Of a stretch of DNA of 64,000 bases, positions 52,601 to 63,083 are shown one piece after another (the first letter of the stretch is position 1; every line of letters begins with the position of its first letter). Under the pieces are notes generated by a model, which had not been told where the DNA came from, ran no database searches, and saw only the letters and a program-made list of their open reading frames with translations. The stretch is from Diacronema lutheri (lineage: Eukaryota; Haptophyta; Pavlovophyceae; Pavlovales; Pavlovaceae), in the NCBI GenBank assembly GCA_019448385.1, contig JAGTXO010000002.1, positions 1 through 64,000 on the forward strand. Direction: 5' to 3'. Both the position numbers and the translations under genes were made by a program.

Positions 52601-52908
52601 TCGTGGATCTCGGGCGAGTGGGAGAGGAGGAGGCAGAGCAGCGTGATGACAAAGACGGAGAAGAGCAGCAGCTCGCGGTAGAACAAGGTCCGCCGCTGCG
52701 AGTGCACGAGGTGGATCGCGTACCGGATCGGCAGCACGGTCGCGCGCTTTACGAGCTCGTCCGTCAGGCGGCGCGTCTTGAGGCGACGGATGGTGCGCGT
52801 GAGCCGGCGCACCGCACGCAGCTCGATAGACGTGAACGCGTCCGCCGCTCGCCGCGGCTCGAGCCGCTCCCAGCCTTTGAACATGGCAAGGCGCGCCGCG
52901 CGCAACAT
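49606..52908 (-). CDS. PKD2: polycystin-2-type TRP cation channel
   Basis: Exons are 52,908-52,513, 52,414-51,513, 51,362-50,626, 50,501-50,278 and 50,154-49,606, 935 aa, all phases consistent. A first membrane helix (LLLFSVFVITLLCLLLSH) is followed by a large extracellular loop with DGVYEFDT, as in polycystins. Five more helices follow. The pore region reads FHTPMEALITCMRLIIGDLE, then LGAVLVLINVFIAILNEYYT, matching the polycystin pore and S6. The cytoplasmic tail ends in a coiled coil (EVERKLDLLLEALVESRAEQ), as in PKD2. A ciliary calcium channel is the likely role. Intron 4 (50,155-50,277) is full of a CGGCG pentamer repeat. An alternative start is the Met at 52,884. The gene is divergent from the FAD monooxygenase with 61 bp between start codons. 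Confidence 0.85.
50228..50273. repeat. GGCGC pentanucleotide microsatellite in a polycystin intron
   Basis: About nine GGCGC units in a row directly after the donor side of intron 4 on the coding strand. A similar array lies in an intron of the MPP10 gene (60,966-61,002). Confidence 0.8.
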
Positions 52909-52969
52909 CGCGATCGTGCGACGTCAGGTTCGCGCCATCGTGCGAGTTTGGAGCGGATGGTGCTGCACG
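52909..52969. promoter_or_regulatory. 61-bp divergent promoter
   Basis: Sixty-one bases separate the divergent start codons of the polycystin and FAD monooxygenase genes. It includes two near-copies of TGCGA-(cgt)CAGGTTCGCGCCA-like sequence. Confidence 0.35.
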
Positions 52970-54775
52970 ATGCGCCTCCGCGCTGACCTTCGACGCGCGC
53001 TCCTCGCCCTCGCGCCGCTCCTCACCCGGCCGCCGGGGGCAATGGCGCTCCACCACGCGGCGCCGCCGTTGACGCACGCCGACCCGCGCCTGCGCTTCGT
53101 CAGCTGCCCCGCGTGCGGCGGCGCGGGCGCGCGGCTGCTCGCGTCGAAGCGCGACAAGGGCGCGCGCGCGCGGCTCGCGCAGGGCGAGCGCGGCGACGCG
53201 GCGCCGGCCGCGCGCGCGCGGCAGAACCGCGCGGCGTGCAAGCGTTGCGTGGGCGACGGCGTCGTAATCAACGACGCGCCCGCACACACGCCCGTCGAGG
53301 GGCGCGAGGCGACGGACGACCGGCCGCTGATCGCGGTGGTCGGCGGCGGGATCGGCGGTGCCGCCGTCGCGCTCGGCCTGCAGCAGCGCGGGCTGCGCGC
53401 GGTGGTCTTTGAGGCGGATGGCTCGTTCGACGAGCGCGCGCAAGGTTACGCGCTCACGCTGCAGCAGGGCAACGCCGCCCTCCGCCGATTTGGCATTAGC
53501 ATGGCCGCGGAGGGCATCGTGCACGGCGCGCACGTCTCGATGGACACACGCGGCACGCAGCTCGGCCGCTTTGGCGACGGCAGGCGGCGCGCGCAGTCGG
53601 ACGCGGCGTCGAGCGCGGCGTCAGGCGTGGCGTCGGGCGCGGCGTGCCGCGCGCCGCCCGCCCGCGGCAACTTGCTCGTCTCGCGCCAGCAGCTGCGAGC
53701 CGCGCTGCTCGCGCAGCTCGTGCCCGGCTCGGTGCGCTGGGGGCACCGCCTCGTGTCGCTCGAGCCCGGACGGGCGGACGGCGGCGCGGATGGCGGCGCG
53801 GGCGTGGTGCGGCTGCGCTTCTCGACGCGGCGCACGCGGCAGCGCGCCGCCGCGCCGGCCGCTGACGCGCCGTCCGCCGCGGCGGACGGCGGCGAGGCCG
53901 GCGAGGGCGGCGGCGGCGGCGGCGGCGACAACGACGCGGGCGAGCCGCTCGATGCGGCGCTCGTCATCGGCGCCGATGGCATTCGCTCGACCGTGCGCGC
54001 GCAGCTGCTCGCCGCCGCGCGCGCGAGCGTGGACGGCGCGCGCGCCGCCGAGACAGTCGCGCAGATCACCCTCGGCTGCGCTCTGCGCTACCTCGGGCTC
54101 ATTGTGATCCTCGGACGGGCGCCGTGCGTGCACGCGCTCGCGGCGGAGCGGCACATCTGGGAGGTGGTCGATGGGCGCGCGCGGCTATACGGCATGCCCT
54201 TCGACGGGCACAGCACGATGTGGCAACTCTCATTCGCGCTGCCGCTCGAGCGCGCCCAAGCGCTCGCGCGCGCGGGCGGCGACGCGCTGCTCGACGAGGC
54301 CGCGCGCGTCACGTCGGGCTGGTGCGAGCCGGTGGCGCAGCTGCTGCGCGACACGCGCGCAGCGGACGTGACGGGCTACCCGGCCTACGACCGGCCGCTG
54401 CCCGAGCCGGCGGCCCTGCGCGCCGCGCTCGGCGAGCGGTGCGTGCTGCTCGGCGACGCGCTCCACCCAATGTCGCCCTTTAAGGGGCAGGGCGCCAACC
54501 AGGCGCTCCTCGACGGGCTCGAGCTCGCGCGCGCGCTCGCGCGCGTGACTGCGCTCGGCCCGTTGCCGCCCGGACTGCGCGAGCCGGCGCTGCCCCTCCA
54601 CTCGGCGCTTGGCCAGTTCGAGGCGGGCATGATTGCGCGCGCGCGCGTCAAGGTGGATGCGTCCGCGCGCGCCGCCCAGTTCCTGCACTCGCCCGCCGCG
54701 CTCGCGGTGGGCGACTGCACGCGCGCGGGCGCAGCGGCTGGCGGCGCGACAGCCATTGCCGACGAGTCCGATTAG
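52970..54775 (+). CDS. FAD-dependent monooxygenase with N-terminal CxxCxGxG zinc motif
   Basis: The product is 601 aa. It opens with a basic-hydrophobic sequence (MRLRADLRRALLALAPLL), possibly a plastid, mitochondrial or secretory presequence. Residues about 43-100 hold CPACGGAGA and CKRCVGDG, two CxxC motifs like those in DnaJ-type zinc fingers. The catalytic part is a PHBH-fold flavoprotein: dinucleotide motif AVVGGGIGGAAVALGL, the LVIGADGIRSTVRAQL motif that contacts FAD and NAD(P)H, and CVLLGDALHPMSPFKGQGAN for the FAD ribityl chain. Ala/Gly-rich insertions break the middle (about 53,600-53,650 and 53,850-53,940). Relatives hydroxylate or epoxidise small aromatic or isoprenoid substrates; the substrate is unknown. 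It converges on the LRR gene, with stop codons 44 bp apart. Confidence 0.78.
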   Translation: MRLRADLRRALLALAPLLTRPPGAMALHHAAPPLTHADPRLRFVSCPACGGAGARLLASKRDKGARARLAQGERGDAAPAARARQNRAACKRCVGDGVVINDAPAHTPVEGREATDDRPLIAVVGGGIGGAAVALGLQQRGLRAVVFEADGSFDERAQGYALTLQQGNAALRRFGISMAAEGIVHGAHVSMDTRGTQLGRFGDGRRRAQSDAASSAASGVASGAACRAPPARGNLLVSRQQLRAALLAQLVPGSVRWGHRLVSLEPGRADGGADGGAGVVRLRFSTRRTRQRAAAPAADAPSAAADGGEAGEGGGGGGGDNDAGEPLDAALVIGADGIRSTVRAQLLAAARASVDGARAAETVAQITLGCALRYLGLIVILGRAPCVHALAAERHIWEVVDGRARLYGMPFDGHSTMWQLSFALPLERAQALARAGGDALLDEAARVTSGWCEPVAQLLRDTRAADVTGYPAYDRPLPEPAALRAALGERCVLLGDALHPMSPFKGQGANQALLDGLELARALARVTALGPLPPGLREPALPLHSALGQFEAGMIARARVKVDASARAAQFLHSPAALAVGDCTRAGAAAGGATAIADESD

Positions 54776-54819
54776 GGCCGAGTTTAGGGTCCGGGTCGAA
54801 TTCAAATCGGGGAGGGCAC

Positions 54820-57114
54820 CTACCGCCCTCCGCGCGGCGCCTTCTTGGGCATTTGTGCGCGCGCTGCGGTCGCGCGCGCCAACGCTGCCGGCCTGGCCGG
54901 TGGCGGCGAGTCTGCGCGCGCGCTGGCCGCCGCACCCTTTGGCGACGCCGCGCGTGCCGAGCCGGCCGTCGAGCCGAGGCGCGCCGACTGCCCGCCCGCG
55001 CGCGGCTGCGGCCCGGCCAACGAAGCGGTCACCTTGCTCTGCACGTTGGTCGGCGGCCTGTACGCGACCGCGGCCGGGTTTGGACGCGGCAACGGCGGCG
55101 CGGGCTTCTGCTTGCCGGTGCCGCCAAAGGTCATGCGCGGCTGCAGCTCCTTTGGCGCGGGCGAGGGCGGCGCCGGCTTGTCCGGCATGGGCACGGGCCT
55201 GTACACGGACAAATCCTCCTTGAGCGGGCCGAGCGTCATGTGCTTCCCGCCCGCCATGTGCCCGTAGATGCCCATCGCGACCGGGCCGAGCACCGCCGGC
55301 TGCGGCGAGGCGAAGCCGGCGTTGATCCCGAGGCCGTGGTCGAGGGGGCCGCTCGTCTGCCCGCCGCGAAAGTTTGGCAGCTCGCGCCCGCCGGCGGGCA
55401 GCTCGACGCGCTCGCGGCCGCGCGGCGTGAAGTGCGTCGGCGCGTCCTCCCAGCTGCCCGCCTGCGCGTAGTACCCAAGCCCCCTCCTGCCCAGCTTGAA
55501 GACGCGCCCCTCCCGCCAGCCGTCGAACGCGTCCGCTGCTTCGAAGCCGCCGCTGTCGTGCGCCACCCACACCTTGTTCGCGCCGCCGTCGGCCATGCCG
55601 GCGCGGCTGAGCCCCGCCCACGCGTTCGCGGCGAGCGCGGGCAGGCGGCGGAAGTTGAGGAAGGAGGACGCGCCCCACGCCTGCGCGGCCTGCCCGCCCT
55701 CCGCCGCGCCGCCAACGGCGCTCTCGCCGCCGGCCGGCAGCGACGAGCTGTCATCGCGCGGCGGCCGCAGCGTCGCGTCCGCCGCCGTGCCATGCGAGGC
55801 GAGCCGCGTGGCCGCATCGTCGGCGTACGCGCCGTCGCCGTCGTCCGGCTTGCTGCGCGTGAGCTGCTGCGCGTCGGCGCCCGTCCGCTTGTCCGCCTGG
55901 TCCGTCGCGTCGAGCTCGAGGCCGACCAGCAGCTGCCCGCCGTGCGACGCGGGGGTGCGGCCGGGCGCGGAGACGAGGGCCGCTGACACGGGCGCGTCAG
56001 CGGGTCGCGCCATCGAGAGCGACGCGCCGCTGCCCGACGCACCGCCGAGCGGCTCGACGCTCGTGCGCTGCGACGCTGTCGGGTCAAGGTAGGAGGACGC
56101 GCAGGTGCGCACGCCGGCTACGCGCGCGCCGTCGGCGTCGCTCGCGGCCGCGTCGGCCGCGTCCGCGCCGTCAGCCGCGTCCGCGCCGTCGGCGCGCGCT
56201 GCGGCGGCGTCCGTCGCGCACGCGCCGAGCGCGGCCGAGCCCGCGGCCGACGCGGCCGCGTCGGCAGCGGTGGCGCGCGGAGCCTCCGCGCGCGCGTGCG
56301 CTTCCGCGCCGGGCCCGCGCCACGCGCCGTCCACCGCCTCGGAGCGCGCCGAGCAGCCGTCGGTCGACGATACGTTGGCGCGCGCGTCGGCCGGCCGCGA
56401 GAGGCGCGCGGAGAGCGGCTCGGTCGCGCGCGCCGCGTGGCCCCGGTTGCTGCTCGGCGGATCGTCGTCGCGTGCGGCGCCGCGCGCGCCCCTCGTCGCG
56501 CCCACCCCGTCAGCGCCTTTCTCCATGAGCGCCGAGCCGCGCTTGCCGCCCACCCCGTCAGCGCCTTTCTCCATGAGCGCCGAGCCGCGCTTGCCGCCCA
56601 CCCCGTCAGCGCCTTTCTCCATGAGCGCCGAGCCGCGCTTGCCGCCCACCCCGTCAGCGCCTTTCTCCATGAGCGCCGAGCCGCGCTTGCCGCCCACCCC
56701 GTCAGCGCCTTTCTCCATGAGCGCCGAGCCGCGCTTGCCGCCCACCCCGTCAGCGCCTTTCTCCATGAGCGCCGAGCCGCGCTTGCCGCCCACCCCGTCA
56801 GCGCCTTTCTCCATGAGCGCCGAGCCGCGCTTGCCGCCCACCCCGTCAGCGCCTTTCTCCATGAGCGCCGAGCCGCGCTTGCCGCCCACCCCGTCAGCGC
56901 CTTTCTCCATGAGCGCCGAGCCGCGCTTGCCGCGCGCGCGATCTGCGCGCGCCGCGTTGCCGCGTTTGGCAGCCGCGTTGCGCCGCAGGCGGCGCGCGTA
57001 CAAGAGCGCGGCGAGGAGCACGATGAATGCGCCGACGATCAACGCAATCATCCATATCTGGAAGCCGCCGTCGCCCCCTGTCACGAGGCTCTCGCCGTCG
57101 GTTGAAAGGCCGTC

Positions 57115-57146
<32 letters not shown>

Positions 57147-58067
57147 CGCCGCCGCTGCCGCCGCCGCCGCCGTCGTCGTCGCCACCGCTGCTGCCTGCCG
57201 CTCCGCCCGCCGTGGGCGGCGGACTCGGCGGCGGGCGCGGCGGTTGCGGCGGACTCGGCGGCGGAGACCGTGCGCTCGGAGGCGGCGCACTGGGCGGAGG
57301 TTCGGGCGGCGGGTGGCCGGGCGGCAAGGCAGGCGGCGGCAGGCTCGGCGGCGGTGAGGGCGGCGGCGGGCTCGGCGGCGGACGCGGTGGCGGCGGGCTC
57401 GGCGGCGGGCTCGGCGGCGGCGGGGAAGGCGGCAGGGAAGGCGGCGGCGGGCTCGGCGGCGGGCGCGGCGGCGGCGGGCTCGGCGGCGGGCTCGGCGGCG
57501 GCGGGCTCGGCGGCGGGGCAGGCGGCGGCGGGCTCGGCGGCGGGCTCGGTGGCGGCGGGCTGGGCGGCGGGGAAGGCGGCGGCGGGCTGGGCGGCGGAAA
57601 AGGCGGCGGCGGGCTGGGCGGCGGGGAAGGCGGCGGAGGGCTCGGCGGTGGGCTCGGTGGCGGCGGGCTCGGCGGCGGGGCAGGCGGCGGCGGGCTCGGC
57701 GGCGGGCTCGGTGGCGGCGGGCTGGGCGGCGGGTATGGCGGCGGCGGGCTCGGCGGCGGGGATGGCGGTGGCGGGGAGGGCGGCGGGGAAGGCGGCGGTG
57801 GGCGTGGCGGCGGGCTTGGCGGCGGCGGGCTCGGCGGCGGGCTTGGCGGCGGCGGGCTCGGCGGCGGGCCCGGCGGCGGCGGGCGTGGCGGCGGGTGAGG
57901 CGGCGGCGGGCTGGGCGGCGGCGCGGGTGGCGGGCTGGGCGGCGGGTAAGGCGGCGGCGGGCGTGGCGGCGGGCTCGGCGGCGGGCTCGGCGGCGGCGGG
58001 CTGGGCGGTGGGTTGGGAGGCGGCGGGCTCGGCGGCGGGGCGGGCGGCGGCGGGCTCGGCGGCGGGC

Positions 58068-58099
<32 letters not shown>

Positions 58100-58121
58100 G
58101 GCGGCGGGCTTGGCGGCGGGC

Positions 58122-58153
<32 letters not shown>

Positions 58154-60127
58154 GGCGGGCGAGGCGGCGGCGGGCTGGGCGGCGGGCGCGGCGACGCGGG
58201 CGGTGGGCTGGGCGGCGGCCGCGGTGGCGGCTGCTTGGGTGGCGGCGGGCTGGGCGGCGGGCTTGGAGGCGGCGGTGGCGGGCTGGGCGGCGGGCTTGGC
58301 GGCGGCGGGCTCGGCGGCGGGCTCGGCGGCGGCGGCGGGCTGGGCGGCGGCGTGGGCGGCGTGGGCGACGGCGACGGCGGCGGGCTCGGTGGCGGGCTCG
58401 GCGGCGGCGGGCTCGGCGGCGGGGAAGGCGGCGGCGCGGGGCTCGAGACGGCGGCAACGAAGCACTTGGCCGTCACGCCCACGGGCACGGGCAGGTCGAA
58501 TATGTTCTGCACCGCCGAGAAATCGCCGTTGGGCGCCGGGTTGGTGAGCACGCACGTCGTCGGCGACGTGTTGAGCGCGCCCAGCTCCGTCGGCAGCGCG
58601 CCGCCGAGCGAGTTGCCCGCGAGCTTGAGCGTCTGCAGTGTCGCCGAGAGCGCGCCCAGCTCCGTCGGGATCGCGCCCGCAAAGTCGCAGCCCTCAAAGT
58701 CGAGGTCGAGGATCGACACGAGTGCGCCGAGCTGCGTGGGCAGCGGCCCGCTGAAGCGGCACGGCTTTGCAAACTCGACGTTCGGACCGGGCGACAAGTC
58801 GATCGCCTCGAGGGCGCTCAGGCGGCCCAGCTCTGTCGGCAGCGTGCCGCCGAGCGACGTGTCGGAGAAGATGAGCGTCTTCACCGTCGAGAGAAGCCCA
58901 AACTCGGTGGGCAGGCCGGGCGAGAGCGTATCCGCGCCCAGATTGTTCAGACCGACGTTGAGCGTCTGAAGGGACGAGAGGCGCGCGAGCTCGGACGGCA
59001 GGCTGCCGCGCAGCCTGTTGTCGTACAAGTCAAGGAGCGTGAGCGCCCCCAGGCTGCCGAGCGCCGACGGGATCGTCACACCGAGCGCCGCCTTGGGCAT
59101 CGAGAGCACGCGCAACGCGCTCAGCAGCCCGAGCTCCGTGGGCAGCGACGCGCTCCCAAAGTTGTTGTCGCCCAGGCGCAGCTCGCGGAGCGATGCGAGC
59201 CCTCCGCCCCACTGCGTCGGGATTGCGCGCGCGGTCGTGGCCCTGATGATGTTGTTGTCCGATAGGTCGAGCGTGAGCAGCAGCGAGAGCGCCGCGAGCT
59301 CGGACGGCAGCCGTCCGTTGAGAAAGTTGCGAGTGAGAAGCATCGCAGTGAGCGAAGTGAGTTGGCCGAGTTGCGCGGGCAGCGAGCCGCTCAGCTCGTT
59401 GAGGGACAGGTCGAGGCTGCGCAGCGCCGAGAGCGCGCCGAGCTGCGAGGGGATGGGCTCGCTCAGCGCGTTGTCGCGCACGTCGAGCAGCGTGAGCGCG
59501 GTCAGCTGGCCGAGCTCGCTCGGGATCGCGCCTTCGAGCCTCCGGATCGGACCATCGGCGACCACACGCGACTGTTCGCGCAGGGTGAGGTGCGCGAGCG
59601 AGCTCAAGCTGCCCAGCTCGACTGGCAGCGGGCCCGTGAGCTGGTTTTTGCGCAGGTCGAGCTTCACGAGCGAACCGAGCGAGCCGAGCTCCGTCGGGAG
59701 CACGCCGGTGAGCGCGCAGGACGAGAGGTCGAGCTCGGTCAGAGCCGACGCCGCGCCCAGCTCAGTGGGCAGCGAGCCACCGAGCGACGCGTGGCCAGTG
59801 AGCGCGAGGAACCGCAATCCCGTTATCGTGCCGAGGGCCGGCGGCAGAGTGCCCGTCAGCGAGGCGCTTGCGTCGAGCACTCTGCGCGCGGCAGAGCGAG
59901 CGGGGTGCGCGCGCGTGCGCCACGCCATGCGCGCGCGTGAGCGGCGAAGCAGGCAGGGTCGCGCTGGCTCGGCGGGGGCCGGCGGTGGCGAAGTGGTAGC
60001 GCGCCGCTTGCGCATACAGCGATGTGCACCCATTGTTCACGCAGTTGATGTAGGCAGAGTTGGCGGTGAGGGGGGCCGCCCCGGCCGGCGCCGCGGCCGC
60101 GAGCAGGAGCGCGAGGATCGGCTGCAT
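54820..60127 (-). CDS. LRR / hydroxyproline-rich transmembrane surface protein
   Basis: Exons are 60,127-60,030 and 59,881-54,820, 1,719 aa. A signal peptide (MQPILALLLAAAAPAGA) is followed, across a 148-nt intron that joins CVNNG to VLDASASL, by about 18 plant-type leucine-rich repeats (LTGVLPTELGSLGSLVKLDL pattern). Next come about 400 residues of SPPPP/PPPSP repeats typical of hydroxyproline-rich wall or glycocalyx proteins. An acid/Gly stretch leads to a membrane helix (IWMIALIVGAFIVLLAALLY). Inside are nine perfect or near-perfect 16-residue repeats (KRGSALMEKGADGVGG), a disordered region, and a C-terminal region with KVWVAHDSGG, GWREGRVFKLGRRGLGYY and TLGPLKEDLSVYRPVP. There is no kinase. 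A wall-to-cytoplasm sensor or adhesion protein is a reasonable inference. Confidence 0.8.
56505..56936 (-). repeat. 48-bp coding minisatellite, nine copies
   Basis: Nine head-to-tail 48-bp units encode the 16-residue repeat KRGSALMEKGADGVGG just inside the membrane helix of the LRR protein. The units are essentially identical at the DNA level, so the array is young or kept uniform. Confidence 0.92.
57205..58440 (-). repeat. SPPPP/PPPSP coding repeat
   Basis: About 1.2 kb of short imperfect repeats (GGCGGCGGGCTCGGCGGCGG type on the plus strand) encode the proline-rich ectodomain stalk of the LRR protein. All three frames are open over this stretch because of the repeat. Confidence 0.92.
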
Positions 60128-60424
60128 CAGCCGGTGCGCACCGGTGCGCGTGAACGTCCAGCGCGTAAGCCGAATCGGAAACAGATTGGGTCGGTCGCTA
60201 TGCGCAACCTGCGCCGCGCCTGGGCGAGAGCACGCGGCGCACGTGCAGCGCTCGGCGAGCTGCACCCGCGTGGCCCGCGGCATCGGGCCAAAAGGTTCGG
60301 AGCTACTTGTCCGTGAAAGTTCGCACGACAGACGCGAAAGTTCGTACGACCGCGCGGTTAGGGCTCATGACCGTGACAGACAGACGGACGCGCTCAACGG
60401 AGCCGGACGCCGCAGGCCCGCGCC
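60128..60424. other. intergenic, no gene seen
   Basis: This 297-bp spacer lies upstream of the LRR gene and downstream of the MPP10 stop. It is less GC-rich than the genes and holds two partial copies of a GAAAGTTCG(c/t)ACGAC motif near 60,315-60,350. Nothing coding was recognised. Confidence 0.4.
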
Positions 60425-62923
60425 TCACAGCTTGAACGACGCACCGGCCACACCGGCTGCGCTGGCACTCGCGGCGCGCTCGGCGGCGGTCGTCCTGCGC
60501 GGCCGCTCGGCGCCCTCGCGTTGCAGCTTGCCAAAGAGCTGCGCCGAGCGCGTGAACGATGGCCGCGCCTTGCCGTCGGCGCGCGCGGGCTCGGCCGCCG
60601 TGACGCGCGCGGTCTTGGAGCGCTGCGCGAGCGGACAGCGGCGCGGCGCGGCGCGGCGCGCGGCGCGATGTGAGCGGCCGCGCGCGCGCGCCGCGCGTCC
60701 GCGCGCGCGGCGCGCGCGCGCGTGCCTTTGCGGCCGCGAGCTCCTTGCCAAGCTGCGCCGCCGTGCCCGCGGGCGTCTCGCGCTCCTTGCCGATGCGCCG
60801 ACGCTTCTCGCGCGCCGCGTGGTGCTTGTGTGCGTTGCGCTTTGCCTTGCGCTCCGACCTGCCCAGCTCGGCCGCCGCCTGCACTCGCGCGGGGCGGCGG
60901 CAGGCGCGCCGCGCGCGCGCGCGTGAGCGCGCGGCGCGTTCGACCGACGGGCGGTGGGCGGTGGGCGGCGCGGCGCGGCGCGGCGCGGCGCGGCGCGGCG
61001 CGACCTACCGGCAAAGCGCGCGTGTGCTGCGGCGCCTTGACCTCCGCCGCGGCGAGGCCGCTCGCCAGCGAGAGCGCGGCGGGCGTTCGCTCCTCGAGGC
61101 GCAGCGCGGGCAGGTTGGGTCGCACCTCCGCGTCGCCCGCGCTCGGCGGCGGCGGCGCGAAGTGGAAGTTGGTGAGAGCGTCGAGCTGCGCGCACAGCGA
61201 GGCGAGCAGGCGCGAGATCTCCGCACGGCGCGCGTCTGTCTTGTCGCTCGCCCGGTCCTGCCCCATCGCCTGCTGCCGGAACTGCTGCTCGTACTGCGCG
61301 GCGAGGCCGAGTGCGTTGCGCTCCTGCGAGAGCTCGGCCGACGGCGGCCGCAGCTTGCGCGCGTCAGGCGGCGCGCGACGCTCAACGTCGTCGAAAAGGC
61401 CCTGCGTCCGGCGCGGAGTGGGCGAGGCGCGGCGTGGCGCCGTCGGCCGAGCGATCGCGACGCCGGCGTCGCGCGCGCACGCGTCGGTCGGCCATGCGCA
61501 GCCCAGGGCAGGGGCAGGGGAGGGGGGGGGGGGGGGGGGGGGGCAGGGGAGGGGGGGGGGGGGGGGCAGGGCAGGGGGGCGGCGCGAGGCGCGGTGGTGC
61601 GCAAGAGCGCGGCTGGCGCCCGCGCTCGCCTGCAGGATGCGCGCCTTGATCGCGTCCTCGATGCCCACGGTCACCTCCTGCGTGACGGCGGGCGCTGGCC
61701 GTGCCGCCGCCTCAAAGTCGACATGCTCCTCGAGAAGGGAGTTGAGAGGGCGCGCGGTCGCGCCCACCTCGCCGCGCAGCTGCCACGGCTTCGCGCCCAC
61801 GTTGGCCTCCTCGAGCGCGGCCACCTTCTCCTGCATGCGCGCGAGGCGGAGCTCGTGCGCGCTGAGCGACCGCGGCGCGCGGCCCGCCGCTTCGCCCTCG
61901 CCGCCCTCGTCGTCTTCATCGCCGTCATCCACCTCGAGTGCACGCGCGGCAGCACGTGCGGACGCCGTGCGCCCAGCGCGTCTGTGCGCGCCGGGCGCCA
62001 CCCCTGCATCCGCCTCGTCGCCGTCGCCGTCATCGTCGTCGTCGTCGTCGTCCGTTTCTCGGTCGCCCCCCTCGTCCTCATCGTCCTCCTCCTGCGCCTC
62101 CTCCCCGTCGAGCTCCTCCGTCCGCTCGTCGTCGCTGCCGTCGACCCCGGCACCGAAAACGTCACCGTCGCCCTCGACGTCGCCGTCGTCTTCGTCTTCG
62201 TCGCCGTCGTCGTCGTCGTCGTCGCCGCCGTTATCGCCACCGCCGCCGTCGCCGCCGCGCAGCTGCTGGCGCTCGGCGAGCTCGACAAACGAATCCATCT
62301 CGTCAAGCAGCTCGTCAACGGAAGCCGCCGAGCGCGGCCTGCGCGGCGCGGCGCTGCGCTTGCGCGCGCCTTTGCGCCTTGTCGGCGCGCTGTCGGCATC
62401 CGCAGCGCTCTCGCAGTCAGCATCTGCCTTGTCGTCGCTTCCGCCCGGCCGAGCGCCCGCCCGAAGAGGCCCGGGCTTGGCGTTTCCTCGAACGTCCTCT
62501 CGCGCCTCCTCGCGCGGCGCGAGCTCGATCTCGTCGGTGCGCGCGAGCAGCTGCCGGACGCTCTTCTCGAGCTGCCGCACTAACGGCCCGTTGTGCAGCT
62601 GGAGCTGCTCCCAGATCTGCTCGAGGTCAAAGTTGGCCACGTAGAGTTCGCCCAGCACGCTCAAGCCGTGCGCGTCGTGCTGCTTGGCTGCGCGCGCCGC
62701 GTGCCGCGCGCGACCGAACGCTCGCGCCGTCGCATCACCGTGCGCCTCGCGGAGCGCGCGAGCGCGGCGCGCGCGGGCGCGCCGCGCCGCGCGGCGCACC
62801 GCAATCGAAGAGCTCTTTGGTCACGCCACGCAACGTCTCCGTCAGCTCCGCGGACGGCAGCGCAAAGTCCTCCGCGCGCAGTTCCGCCACGCGCCGGCCG
62901 GCGACCGCGCACCACGTGGCCAT
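60425..62923 (-). CDS. MPP10: U3 small nucleolar ribonucleoprotein MPP10
   Basis: Exons are 62,923-62,800, 62,687-61,630, 61,401-61,009, 60,878-60,726 and 60,622-60,425, 641 aa, all phases consistent. MPP10 is the acidic scaffold of the SSU processome in early 18S rRNA maturation. Landmarks: ELYVANFDLEQIWEQLQLHN near the N-terminus; long Asp/Glu runs (about 62,010-62,250); then KPWQLRGEVGATARPLNSLL; GIEDAIKARILQ joined by an intron to GLFDDVERR; ELSQERNALGLAAQYEQQF; LCAQLDALTNFHFAPPPP; and the basic RSERKAKRNAHKHHAAREKR. It ends with SAQLFGKLQ. Introns 2 and 4 appear to be GC-AG. Intron 2 holds two G runs (poly-C on the sense strand). It starts 160 bp from the divergent ribonucleotide reductase gene; both are growth-linked. 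Confidence 0.88.
60966..61002. repeat. GGCGC pentanucleotide microsatellite in an MPP10 intron
   Basis: About seven GGCGC/CGGCG units lie within intron 3 (60,879-61,008), close to its donor on the coding strand. Same unit and same place relative to the donor as in polycystin intron 4. Confidence 0.8.
61522..61566 (-). repeat. two poly-G runs in an MPP10 intron
   Basis: Runs of 22 G (61,522-61,543) and 16 G (61,551-61,566) are separated by CAGGGGA. On the coding strand they are C runs inside intron 2 (61,402-61,629). Confidence 0.85.
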
Positions 62924-63083
62924 CGTGGTCACGATGGGCGTCCTGCCGGCCGCCCGACTTTGAAAACTTGTACGCCTGGCTTCTCCAGAGAACACGATTT
63001 TTCAAAAGGGGCGAAGGTCGTGGAGGGGTTTTGCCGCGCTTTGGTCTCCCTCAACGTCGTCGTCGGTGGCGGACGCAGCAGCG
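62924..63083. promoter_or_regulatory. 160-bp divergent promoter of MPP10 and ribonucleotide reductase
   Basis: A comparatively AT-rich gap (tttgaaaacttgtacgcctg..., gatttttcaaaaggggcg) between divergent start codons. Both genes serve proliferation, so shared control would make sense; this is inference. Confidence 0.4.

Noticed and set aside
56505-56936. CRISPR array
   Set aside because: The repeats are contiguous with no variable spacers and are translated in frame.
56894-58555. Alternative frames encoding Ala-rich and Gly-rich proteins over the proline repeat
   Set aside because: All frames are open because of the short-period repeat; only the frame continuous with the LRRs and membrane helix is supported.
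54820-60127. Pherophorin, implying a volvocine green alga
   Set aside because: The proline repeat alone is not diagnostic; there are no pherophorin domains and the GC-AG introns fit other lineages better.
60394-62799. A single uninterrupted 801-codon MPP10 reading
   Set aside because: Parts of that frame are Pro and Arg runs over a poly-C intron and microsatellite; splicing restores the conserved MPP10 segments and the C-terminus.
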